This document shows positions 47,727 through 57,370 of a stretch of DNA of 64,000 bases, one piece after another. Origin of the DNA: Eretmocerus hayati (lineage: Eukaryota; Arthropoda; Insecta; Hymenoptera; Aphelinidae). The stretch is taken from NCBI GenBank assembly GCA_029851415.1, contig CM056742.1:63994454-64058453 (forward strand), given 5' to 3'. Numbering within the stretch: position 1 is the stretch's first letter; every line of letters begins with the position of its first letter. The notes below the pieces were generated by a model, which worked only from the letters and a program-made list of their open reading frames with translations, was not told where the DNA came from and did not search any database. The position numbers and the translations under genes were made by a program.

Positions 47727-48119
47727 TCAATGAGATGGACCGTGTCCCATGGCTGCATTATTCACGACAGGGATGAGCTTAGAGAGGTCAGCAGCATACA
47801 CAATTGGAATAGGGATATTACGAGGACCAGGACGCATAATAACTGTTGGGTCGCGAAAAATGGGTCTCAGATAGCCGAGTGCCGTGGCCTTAGGGATAGC
47901 AGCGCGCCAGATCGCAAACACGTCAGATGGCAGAACAGGATTGATGAAAACCTTTTCATTGCCACTTTGTCCAAAAATAGACTGAACAGTTTCATCCCTC
48001 GAAGTCCCTGATTCAGAGAGTACGAAATCACGTACTGAAAGAGAGAGGAGGAGATTGAATGATTGATTGATTCTATCAAGACCTTCATCCGCGTGAACGC
48101 AAAACGGGAACGAATGCAC
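47727..48119 (-). other. Unrecognised open frame, possible decayed gene or exon
   Basis: The minus frame from about 48036 down reads VLPSDVFAIWRAAIPKATAL, IFRDPTVIMRPGPRN and VYAADLSKLIPVVNN before a stop at 47727; the sequence continues coherently in another frame for about 30 codons. A pyrimidine tract followed by CAG (48036-48055) could be a splice acceptor. Composition looks like a true protein. Family not recognised; an integrated viral gene or a retrocopy are possible. Confidence 0.35.
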
Positions 48120-48464
48120 GGGTCAATCTACATATACAAAGATAACAATGATGAATATACAAATTCTCATTTGGTCAAGGTCGTTATGATCACAGGCGTG
48201 ACTAGTCAATACAAGAAGGACTATTGATCTAAGTGCTCAATTATACATCGAGTGAGGGCTCCCGAATAGGTTATATCTAAGATCAGTCATGTGACAACAG
48301 GACACCCTGTGAATTGCACTCTATGAAGAATGAGCCTCACAAGTTGAAAGAAGGCCCGGTGCACTTTGTGAATTTCTGTGGGGGAGTATCATCGAGGATT
48401 CTCTCACTGCCCCCTTTAGACTAGGCGAAACTACCGCCATCGTTTGCAAAAATAGGTGAGTGGG

Positions 48465-48745
48465 ATTTTTTTGTGGGATCCTCTCCGGAAGACCCTCCTG
48501 ATCATAGAGACGTATGGACCCAAGCCGAATTCCGATGCAACATTGTTTAAACCGAAATTGTTTAAACAATTAACAAAAATCACTTATTTCGCCCTGAAAC
48601 TAATTTTATAAGGTGATTTGGGATATTTTGGATCGAAAAGTATTCTTGTCATTTTTCTCTAGGAGCCATCATTTCCGAGCTATAAGCGTTTCAAAGTTGG
48701 AAAAACGCGAATTTTGCGATTTTGAACGTTAAATAAAGATAACAA
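48465..48745 (+). repeat. Dispersed repeat pair, copy 2 (partner 25126-25500)
   Basis: Same-order shared blocks with 25126-25500. Its distal part overlaps the left arm of the palindrome at 48611, so the two repeats belong to one composite unit here. Confidence 0.55.
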
Positions 48746-49205
48746 CAAAGCGAGGAATCGATGTTCTCAAGGCCGGGATCTATCCACTAGGGTGTCTTCT
48801 ACAGGTTCCAATAGCAAAAGTCCATGGTCCCGGCTGAGAACCTTCCGTTTTCCGGAAATTTTCAATGCACTGTTTTGAATGGATCTGAGATTGACTATAT
48901 ATATCGGTCCGCGATTTATATAGCTATACTGGCGCCTGTAGAAACAGTGCTTTTCTACTTCCAGAAAACGGAAGGTTCTGAGCCGGGACCATGAACTTTT
49001 GCTATTGGAACCTGTAGAGGACACCCTAGTGAATAGATCCCGACCTTGAGAACATCGATTTCTCGCTTTGTTGTTACCTTTATTCAATGTTCAAAATCGC
49101 AAAATTCGCGTTTTTCCAACTTTGAAACGCTTATAGCTCGGAAATGATGGCTCCTAGAGAAAAATGACAAGAATACTTTTCGATCCAAAATATCTCAAAT
49201 TACCT
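48611..49205. mobile_element. 595-bp near-perfect palindrome
   Basis: Arms of about 250 bp: GGTCCCGGCTGAGAACCTTC at 48827 returns as GAAGGTTCTGAGCCGGGACC at 48971, CGCGAATTTTGCGATTTTGA at 48707 returns at 49091, and the ends read AAGGTGATTTGGG and its near complement. The short shared motif with 27555 lies in the loop (48900-48948). The right end abuts the start of R1-like copy D. Overlapping frames on both strands are arm sequence. Confidence 0.85.
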
Positions 49206-49227
49206 TGATGAAAAGACCCTGATAGCG

Positions 49228-50269
49228 ATGAGAAATGTGCAGCCTCCGGCCACAAAAAAACCGACCGCGTCGGGTAATGGCTTCCAGGGAAGGGTGGCAG
49301 GGGAACCTGAATCGCGACCGGGGCAACAGCGCGGTTCAAAGGGGACGCGATACGGACCTCCACCGAGAGGTCTCGGAACATCGCGCTCGACATCAACGCC
49401 CAATCGGCCCGAGCAGAATGGGCCTTGGAAGGGATTGGTGTCGAAGAAACGAGCAGAGAGGGCGAAGAACAGCGGTAAATCGAACGATACCGCCAGAAAG
49501 AAGGCGAAAATGAAGCCGAGAAGAGCCAAGCCCGAAGCCGTCCTCGACACGGACCAACCAAGGTGGGCTAACCTACGCAGACATGCTGCGCAGGATAAAA
49601 ACGGATGACTTCGATGGAGAAGTGGGCTCTGAAGTCACGGGCATCCGCAAGACCCAAGGAGGCCAAGTCCTTCTTGAACTCAAGAAGGGCACCGATGCCG
49701 CTGCCGTCAAGGCAGCCTTGGCACCAGTCGTCGGGCAAGAAGGAGCTGTCCACTGTCTAGCAAACAGTACCACCCTCGAGGTGCTCGGGGTCGACTACGA
49801 TGTCGACATAATCAAGGTGCGGGATGACATCGCGAAGGTCCTACCAGAGAACGAGAAGGGAGCCGTTGTAGTCAAGTCCATCCGGAGTGGCTACCGCGGC
49901 ACAAAAACTGCTGTTGTTTCGATTGCAACGAGACTGGACCCCCATCTCCTCGATTGGAAGGAGCCAAAGGTTGGATGGGGCAGAGTCAGGATCCGCGAAA
50001 AGAGTGCCATCCCACGGTGCTATAACTGCTTAGAGTACGGCCACGAGGCCTCGGAGTGCAAAAAAGAGAAGGCAGAGGAAGGAAAACCAAAACTCTGCTT
50101 CCAATGCGGTGAACCTGGGCACCTTGCCACGACTTGCAAGGAAAAACCAAAATGCCTAAGCTTTGCGGCGATCGGATCCAAATCTGACCACAGATCTGGG
50201 GCCAGCAACTGCACTGCGTACCAGAGGGCGAGAGCCACAGATAGACGCAGGAAGGAAAGAAATGGCTAG
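49228..50269 (+). pseudogene. ORF1 (Gag-like) of R1-like copy D
   Basis: N-terminal basic, low-complexity part in one frame (49228-49608), then after a frameshift near 49570 the YADMLRRIKTDD start and 228 codons to TAG at 50267-50269. CCHC knuckles CYNCLEYGHEASEC and CFQCGEPGHLATTC are intact; the third has C replaced by F (CLSFAAIGS). This is the best preserved Gag of the family here. The stop overlaps ORF2 ATG at 50262 as ATGGCTAG. Confidence 0.85.
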
Positions 50270-50434
50270 TTTTATCCAAGCCAACCTCAGGAAAAGCGGG
50301 GACGCAGATGATCTCCTACATGATGTTGCCAAAGAAGGAGGGATCGATATTCTGCTTATCTCTGAACCGCCCCGGAAGCACGAATTCTCTCGATCCACAT
50401 TCGATCACTGGAGGACCGCCGGCAAGCCAGCCTA
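50262..50434 (+). pseudogene. ORF2 start of R1-like copy D (endonuclease N-terminus)
   Basis: Reads IQANLRKSGDADDLLHDVAK and ILLISEPPRKHEFSRS, then is cut within FDHW. Identical organisation to copies A and C. Confidence 0.85.
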
Positions 50435-50457
50435 GGCCGAGAGAGGGAGGGAGAGAG

Positions 50458-53400
50458 ATTGATTGATTGATTGATGCCCATTTATTCGTCCGAAGGCAAA
50501 AGAAAATAATCAGTTACATACAGGAACATATATCACAGATCAATTGGGCACACTGATAACATAATATATAATCAAGTAGTCTGGGCTGGTAGGAAAAATC
50601 TTAGTTATATTACGAATTGTGACTAGTCGGGTAACGCTTGGAAGAGTTTCAAACTTCGGGAGGAATCAATATAGAAGAAATATAATATGAGGAGAAAATG
50701 GCAGGACTCACAGTCATATCACAGGAAAATTCATTCGGTTGACGAAAGGTCATATATATTCTACACTCAATTTGAAACGAGCGTATCAGTGTAAAAGTGA
50801 GTCCAGGCCATCGAAATTCGGAGATTGAGATGATGCTTCTTCCCCACATCAATTTTTTGAGAGGTCTGTGTCAGTAAATAGCCTTTCAAGGCATTCTCGA
50901 ATATGGAAATTTCCCCCAGCTGCCGAAAGCTTGGAGGGAGAGAGTTCCACAAGTGAGCACATTGAACCTGGAAAGATCTTCTTCCATACTCAAGTCTCAT
51001 GGTGGGAACTTTGAGTGCCCGCTCTTCTGCATCCCCGCGTGCGGGGCGTTCGGACTCGTACCTGGTCAACATCGCATCTAGGTAGCCAGGTTCTCCCAAG
51101 TGCATCATAAGAGCTGCGACGTACATTCTCCGCGAATCAGTACGTAGCCAGCCCAAACGCTCCTTGAACGGGATGATAAGCTCGTCCCTCCTAAGATCAA
51201 AGATGTATCTCACACATGAAATGCTCAGTCTCTGTATCCGTTGCCACTGTTCGCCCGTGGCGTCGAGGTACACGACTGTGCAATCATCTAAATGCGGTTG
51301 AACCAATGACTCGACCAGGCGGATTCGGAGGGGCCTGGTGATACACGCCCTGAGAAACCGTAAACCGTATGGGGCTCTGTTCACTTTCTTGGTTACTTGA
51401 TCAATGAGCGATTTCCACGGCAGTTCACTATCAAGTGTAACACCAAGACTTACAACCGTATCACTGAATGGAATGGGATTTCCATCCTGTATATCAACCC
51501 CTGGCAAGTCCTTCCTCTTCAGATCTTTGAATTTCCCCTCAGAGCTGAAGAAGATTGCTCTGGTCTTGCCAGCGTTGAGACGCAAGTCAGAACTCCTGGC
51601 CCACTCAGCAACTAGTCGTCCTGTTTCACCTAGCCAAGCGATACCTTCCTTGATCTTAGTTTTCTCAACTTGAGGGTAAATTTGAAGATCATCCGCATAG
51701 AATATATGATGTACAGACATTCCATCTAGCAAACCAGGTGAGTCATTGACGCATAAACTGAAGAGTGAAGGCCCGAGAACAGAACCCTGTGGAACACCCA
51801 GAGCGGTCTAGAGCCAATCACAACTACCAGATTTCGGAGTGACTATTTGGGTGCGACCTTGTAAGTATGATTTTATCCACAGAAGTGCCGTCCTCGAAAG
51901 GCCAAGGTTCCGGAGTTTTCTCAACAGCTTTGGTGGTGTTATTGTGTCAAAAGCTTTGCTGAAGTCGAATAGTAGGAGTAAGGTGATTTTCTCCCTATCA
52001 ATACCTTTTCTGATGTCGTCGGTCAACTTTAGTGAATCTGTCTGGGTGCTATGATATTTCCTGGAACCGATTTGGAAGCGATCAAGGAGTTTCTCTACTT
52101 TCAAATACTCCGTGATTTGGTCATGGACAATTAATCCCAGAACTTTGGAGAGGAAGCACAGCAGCGCTATAGGACGGAAGTCCGAGACCGTTGATGGTGT
52201 TGCAGTCTTCTTCAATGCAATCAGCTGCGCTTGCTTCCAAGCCTTAGGGAAGACGCTTTGAGCGAAAGAAGAATTGAAAATATATACAATAAGATCACTA
52301 ATACTCGGGAGAGCTTCCGCGATCACGCTCTGGAAAATCCCATCCACCGCGCGGGCCTGCAAGGAGAAATTTTCGATAGCAAGGACTACATTATTGGAAT
52401 TCGTGGGCTTAAGATTAAACCCCTCCTCAGATGCAGAATTCATATCGGCCATTGCTCCATAAATATTTTCCCGAGGCGAGACGGAAACCCCCGCGAAGTG
52501 AGCGTTCAACTCATTCGGTGTGAAGCCATGGAGTTCTTCCTCTTTGTTCTTGGGCCAGAGGCCAAGATTGCGCATCTCCTACCAGATGTTCTTCTTCTGA
52601 TCAAGAGCGTCCGTGAGATGAGTTTGAAGGAAGGAGTTCATGAACTGTTCAGTCACAGCGAAACGATCGGTAATTCAATATCTCCAGAGTGATGTGATGA
52701 AAATCCCTGTAGGTGAAGGAATTTCTTGGCGGAGTGGGAGTAAAGACATTGATTGTGACGTCAATGACTGAGTGCCTGCCGGGACCGGGCAGGGGTCTGT
52801 TTTGAAAGTCAGTAATGATGTCATTGTCATCTAATTAAATGTGATCAATCCATGTATGAGATGTATTGGCGGTGTGTTGGTCAGTCGGGCCATGCTGCAC
52901 TATCTGCAAAGCAAGTTCTTCTGTCAGTGCAGTCAGTGTCTCGGTGTCGGGATGAGCGGTGTCTAACAAATTCGCGTTTAGATCATCCATCAAAATTTGA
53001 TGACTGTAATCGCCACAAAGCCGGCGTAACGAGCCAAACAGCCCGTTATCCTTCTGCATGGCGATTTTCGGGGGTCTGAGATTACTACGACTAATATTGG
53101 CGAGGAGTTACCTTGCTGTATGCTACAGAAGAGAAATTCAGGCACGCCAGGTTTCCCTGGCCCAAAAGCATTTGATGAAATCAACTTTTTAACTTTGAAG
53201 TCATTGTGCACGTACAAGGCAACCCCACCATCCTCTCTGTTGCAATCCTGTCGCAACGATGAAAAACCTGGAATCTGAACGAGACTGTCATCCACAAACT
53301 CATCTAGCTTCGGCTCAGCCACTCCGAATATATGGTGGGAGGGATCTTTAGTAACGAGCATGCGTAGATCCTCATTCTTATCTGTCAGGGAGTTAAGGTT

Positions 53401-53462
53401 GATAAATCCCGCTTTCAAGGAACTGCCCATCCCTCGTGACTCTTCAGCAGCCGTACCTAGTC
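50458..53462 (-). mobile_element. CR1-like LINE J3, ORF2 nearly complete, inserted in (GA)n
   Basis: Minus-strand element with (TGAT)n at its 3' end (50458-50475, next to an AATAAA-like signal) and its 5' end just ahead of the ORF2 start. GA-rich runs lie on both sides (50438-50457 and 53465-53478), so it entered the same microsatellite as the R1-like copies. ORF1 is absent. Sequence family differs from J2 (different RT sequence) although the tails are alike. Confidence 0.85.
50767..53430 (-). pseudogene. ORF2 of J3: endonuclease and reverse transcriptase
   Basis: ATG at 53428-53430 opens an endonuclease (AGFINLNSLTDKNEDLRML, FGVAEPKLDEF, RQDCNREDGGVALYVHNDF), a frameshift near 53050 leads to LMDDLNANLLD, then TAA near 52835, a decayed linker, and RT from 52575 (AVDGIFQSVI, DFRPIALLCFLSKVL, YHSTQTDSL, LLFDFSKAFDTI). 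A single TAG at 51808 precedes GVPQGSVLGPSLFSL and intact FYADDLQIY, LGVTLDSELPWKSL and the WNSLPPSFRQL end. RT is readable end to end apart from that stop, so this is a young copy. Confidence 0.88.
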
Positions 53463-53499
53463 AAGGAGAGAGAGAGAGGGGGGGGGGAGAAAGACACAC

Positions 53500-54133
53500 A
53501 AAGAGAGCGCGCCGAGTTGGATGGATGGCTGGGTGCTCAACTGACACCTGAGAACCTCGTCCCGTACTTACTCCGCAACCAGGAGACATGGGATAGAGTT
53601 ACCGGATACATCAAGCTGGTGATGACCCGTAAGGAGGAGAAAGAGAGGGAGGTGAGGCGCCTCGATGCTGGTGAATTACAGTAAACCTGCCGATTCAAAC
53701 AAAAGAGGTCCAAATGGTTCCAGGAGGAATATGATGGACTGGAGAGGGAAGGAAGAAGAGAGAAGATCGAAGATCGGAGATCGAAGAAAGAAGAATGAAG
53801 AATGAAGAGATGGGAGAAGATCGAAGAAAGGGAAACAACACCTGCGAGTCGTGAGAAGAGAGACACTCGATCCTGAGCGCGAGACGCCACCGGCCCTGAA
53901 GTAATGCTCACGCGGTGCCGGGTCCGGATTGGTAAGTTGGTGAATCTCTCCCTTGTCGAATGGCCGGCGCCAACGGAGAAGGAAGAGAGGGTTTACCCGG
54001 TTCGGATGGCCGTATCGATGCGGATTCCAGCCCGGGACTGTTGGGGAGGTGCCGGCCAGCCGTGTTTGGCTGACCGGTGCCTCTCCTTTGTACGTCGCAG
54101 CGTATTCGCCCTACAGCCACCTTGAAAAAAAAA
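53500..54133 (+). mobile_element. R1-like copy E: 3' end
   Basis: Starts within the ORF2 C-terminus (RAELDGWLGAQLTPENLVPY ... TRKEEKEREVRRLDAGELQ, stop about 53684) after a GA/G-rich tract, continues through a 3' UTR with a CGATGCGGATTCCAGCCC motif, and ends in nine As at 54125-54133. This 3' UTR subtype differs from that of copies A-C. Confidence 0.88.
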
Positions 54134-54144
54134 GAGGGGGGGGG

Positions 54145-54957
54145 GAGGGAAAGGGACGGGAATGAGGCACCTTGAAGCGAGCGAATTACAGTGGGTCTGC
54201 CGATTCGACCAGGAGAGGTCTGAATGGTTCCAGGAGAATCATGGTTAATTAAAGAAGGGAAAAAGAAGGAAGGAGAAAGAAGAAAGAAGAATAAAGAGAT
54301 GGAAGAAGATCGAAGAAGGAGAAACAACACCTGCCAGTCATGAGAAGAGAGACGCTCGATCCTGAGCGCGAGACGCCACTGGCCCTGGAGTAATGCTCAC
54401 GCGGTGCCGGGGCCGGATTGGTAAGTTGGTGGATCTCTCCCCTGTCCGATGGCCAGCGCCATTGGGGAAGCGAGAGAGGTTTCATCATAGAGATATTACG
54501 GATAGAGGAGGGAAGAGGCGGGCCTCTGTGTAAGTGGGATTTTCTCTGCGAAAGAGAGAGAGGAAAGACAAGGAGTCCTCTTTCTTTCTCTCTTGCACCT
54601 GCGCGGCCTACTGCACAGTCGACACGAAGATACATAGGCGTGTCGGGGAGGGGATAACGCTGGCGGTGAGCCGGTTAACCGTGTCTTGGTATCGACTCCG
54701 CAATGCGGCGCGGGTGCGAGAGAGAAAGAAAGAGGACTCCTCGTCTTTTCTCTCACTCTTTCGCAAAGAAACGTGTAGGCTGCGCTTCCTTCCTCTATCT
54801 GTAATATCTCTATGGGTTTCATCCGGCACGGATGGCCGCATCGATGCGGATTCCAGCCCGGAAGCTTTGAGAAGTATCGGCCAGGCGTGATCGTCCGTCC
54901 GGAAGCTCTCTATAGATACGTCGCAGCGTATTCCCCCTACAAACACCTGAAAAAAAG
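54145..54957 (+). mobile_element. R1-like copy F: 3' end, with nested hAT-type MITE
   Basis: Begins at the same internal purine-rich site (GAGGCACCTTGAAGC) as copy G and repeats the 3' UTR of copy E, interrupted at 54486-54814 by a MITE. Seven As at 54951-54957 mark its end, followed by (GA)n to 54975. Confidence 0.85.
54486..54814. mobile_element. hAT-type hairpin MITE, 329 bp, with 8-bp target duplication
   Basis: Inverted ends CATAGAGATATTACRGATAG flank ~130-bp arms (CGAGGAGTCCTCTTTCTTTC-type block in both). GGTTTCAT occurs at 54478-54485 and again at 54815-54822, a perfect 8-bp target-site duplication, the hAT hallmark. The host 3' UTR reads straight across when one copy is removed, by comparison with copies E and G. 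No transposase. Open frames of 79-118 codons here are arm sequence. Confidence 0.9.
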
Positions 54958-54975
54958 AGAGAGAGAGAGAGAGAG

Positions 54976-55442
54976 GGGAATGGAGCGCCTCGAAGCAGGT
55001 GAATCACAGCCAGTCTGCCAACTCAAACAGAAGAAGTCCAAATCGTTCCAGGAGGCACAAGATGCACTGAAGAGAGAAGAGAAGAAGAAGGGAAGAAGGG
55101 AACCGAAGGGAGGAGTATGAAGAGCAGGGAGGAGACCAGAAGAGGAGAAACAAGATCTGAGGGCCCCAAGAAGAGAGGTGCTCGATGTAGAGCGCGAGGC
55201 GCAGCCCTTCCTGAAGTAACGCTCGCGCGGTCCCGGGGCTTGATTCGTAAATTCGGTGGATCTCTTTCTTGTTCAGTGGCCGTCGCCAACGGAGGAAAAG
55301 GAGAGGGTTTACCCGGTTTGGACGGCTGCATCGATGCGGATCCCAGCCTGGGACTCTTGGGGAGGTATTGGCCAGCCGTGTTTGGCTGACCGGTGCTTCT
55401 TCTCCGTGCATCACAGCGTATCCGCCCTACAACCACCTCGAA
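54976..55442 (+). mobile_element. R1-like copy G: 3' end
   Basis: Third unit of the tandem run: starts GGAGCGCCTCGAAGC, ends at CCACCTCGAAGGGAAGAGAG without a clear poly(A). Same 3' UTR subtype as E and F. Confidence 0.85.
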
Positions 55443-55780
55443 GGGAAGAGAGAGGGAACGATACGGAGAAAATTATGAGGCACATGAGCGAGACGGAAAT
55501 CGTAAGTAACGTTTGAAAACCTATCTCGAAGTAACTTCTCCGGGAGTATAAAGCTTCGATTTGGGATCTCTTTATGCCAATCATCTGATAAGAGGATTCC
55601 CACAGAACATAACCAAGTCCAACACTAAGCAGATATGGCTATGATTGTTCATTGGGTGAATTCGATCCATCTACAACAGCGTCTGAATATCGTTAATGAA
55701 CTATCTTCCACGCTCAAGTCCACTAGATGTTACTACCACAATCTCAAACTCATGAGCTATGAAAATGATGGATCAGTGTT
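55443..55780. other. No gene recognised
   Basis: Sequence leaves LINE similarity at about 55445 and becomes AT-rich with stops in every frame. Confidence 0.4.
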
Positions 55781-56371
55781 TTGATTCTTCCTGTTCCACG
55801 CTGGTACTCGGAATATGGCTGTGCTCGGATAATTATGGATGGATTGGTCCTATTCTCTACATCCCTCTTGGAAAGCAAGATTTGGTGTAGAAAAGGATCC
55901 TATCAATGTGTTGACGGCTCTCTATACATGAGAATTGAGATTACTCAATGTAGCTATCGATCGGACGGTGGAGAATATTATTGAGGGATTGAGATGCAAA
56001 TTACTCGGCGTTGAAGCAATGGGACCGGGTGTTCCTTTTTTCCTGAAAGCACAGGAAGAATGCTATCTTCCTATGCTGAGAGAAAGTATGCTTCCCATTT
56101 GAATTTTTCGAGTATTTCGTGGTTCAAAGTGGCAGAGTGTGAATTCTCACTCTCGAGCGAATATGGTTGGAATAAGGAATGTTCATACGATCAAATTCTA
56201 TCGATAATATCGATTCATCGTCCCATGGCAGGCTTTGACGAGCCAGAGAATGAAGAAAATATCATTCTTCGCTATTCCTGGAATTTTTCGAAAGATTTCG
56301 TAGATAAAATTCGAATCGAATTAACATCAATTGGAAGTATAGGAGAAGAGGAACATTCTGATTCCTCATGA
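55781..56371 (+). other. Two unrecognised plus-strand open frames
   Basis: Frames at 55781-55984 (SYQCVDGSLYMRIEI) and 56060-56371 (FKVAECEFSLSSEYGWNKEC, YSWNFSKDFVDKIRIELTS) are separated by one stop-rich gap of 75 bases in shifted frames. Composition is compatible with a decayed coding sequence. They lie in the RanBPM intron, antisense to it. No family recognised. Confidence 0.25.
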
Positions 56372-56759
56372 ATTTCCCGCTAGACCCCCCTCGGTTCGAC
56401 TGATCGCCCTTCGAAGTTCAAAATTCACGCAAACACGACAGAAGAAGCGATTTTTTGATACCTGACCCTCCTTCCCCATCCACCATGAAAGTTTCATCTT
56501 CTATCCAAGATCACGATTTAACAAGAATCAAAGTGGTGTATGTTTGAGGCTCCTAGTAGAACGCATGGAAGAACATTGCTGGTGTATTTTGAATGAGGAA
56601 TCCCTCTGTCCACCTCTGAGGCACGCTTGAGTTTTATGAGGATAAATTTTACATTCATATTCAGACACTCAAAGTGGTCTTCCAAATCTCGGGAGCAGCT
56701 TTGGCCTTATTCGCTTCAGGTCCTCCAATTGCAAGCGGATAAAGGTGATGGAGGCTTAC

Positions 56760-57074
56760 CTAGAATAGCCGAATTGAGTCTCGCACATACAGTCTCTCTC
56801 TGCTCCGGATCCAGTTGCCATCCTACTGGTGATTTCCAAGGATTGGAATAGGCTAACAAGCTAAAGGCGTCTCGTAACATCTGTTTGTTATTTTCACTTT
56901 TACCATTTTGTTGTTTCAATTCTAGAGACTGACTGTGCAATTGTCTCCCGAAGTCCAACATCCTCTGGATGGCTTGTTTATTGCCACCACATAATTGTCT
57001 CTTGAGCTCCAGGCCGTTGGTCTGCCCGTCCATGTTCCGATCATTCATCTGATCGATGTTTGGGCTGACAGTGT
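56760..57074 (-). CDS. RanBPM: RanBPM (RANBP9/10 homologue), internal exon: CRA domain
   Basis: A 315-bp exon encoding the conserved region of Ran[23 protein letters not shown], then [59 protein letters not shown]. These match family hallmarks ([36 protein letters not shown]). It begins after a TTATAG acceptor and ends CTATTCTAG before a GTAAGC donor; phase 1 at both ends. The next exon found is at 3086-3219. RanBPM is a cytoplasmic/nuclear scaffold of the CTLH/GID ubiquitin ligase; that role is family knowledge. Upstream SPRY, LisH and CTLH exons are not visible in 57.1-64 kb. Confidence 0.93.
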
Positions 57075-57370
57075 CTATAATGGAGGAATAGAATTGAAGT
57101 TTTTGTTAAAGGAGTATTATATTCACTCAGAAGATGGACTTATGGGGACGAGAGCGATCAATGGACTGTGTTTGTGAGGTATAAGAGGAATCGAATCATG
57201 ATCTTCGTTTTCTTTATTTGAAGGATCGTGATATATTCGCAGGGAGTCACGTCGCAATGGTGATGGGATGGAATGATGGATATTCATACGATTGATGATT
57301 CCTCGTCCCTGAATTTCGATAAGGTGACGTTTTCCTCCTCAATGAGGGCGAGGATGCTGATGAGAGAGGA

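Larger units (their letters stand above)
49206..50434 (+). mobile_element. R1-like copy D: 5' half
   Basis: Carries the ORF1 region and the first ~58 codons of ORF2, then stops at about 50424 just before a GA tract and the 3' tail of J3. Its upstream sequence (49206-49262) extends beyond the 5' end of copy C and may include more of the family 5' UTR. Confidence 0.85.
3220..56759 (-). other. Giant RanBPM intron (~53.5 kb) filled with mobile elements
   Basis: The interval is bounded by a GTAAGC donor at the 56760 side and a CAG acceptor at the 3219 side, both on the minus strand, and the flanking exons join in phase. Nearly all recognised content inside is transposable-element sequence in both orientations. 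I found no additional RanBPM-like exon within it, though short alternative exons would be easy to miss. Confidence 0.75.

Noticed and set aside
54486..54890. 79-118-codon frames on both strands
   Set aside because: Lie on the arms of the hAT-type MITE; open in both directions because of the hairpin.
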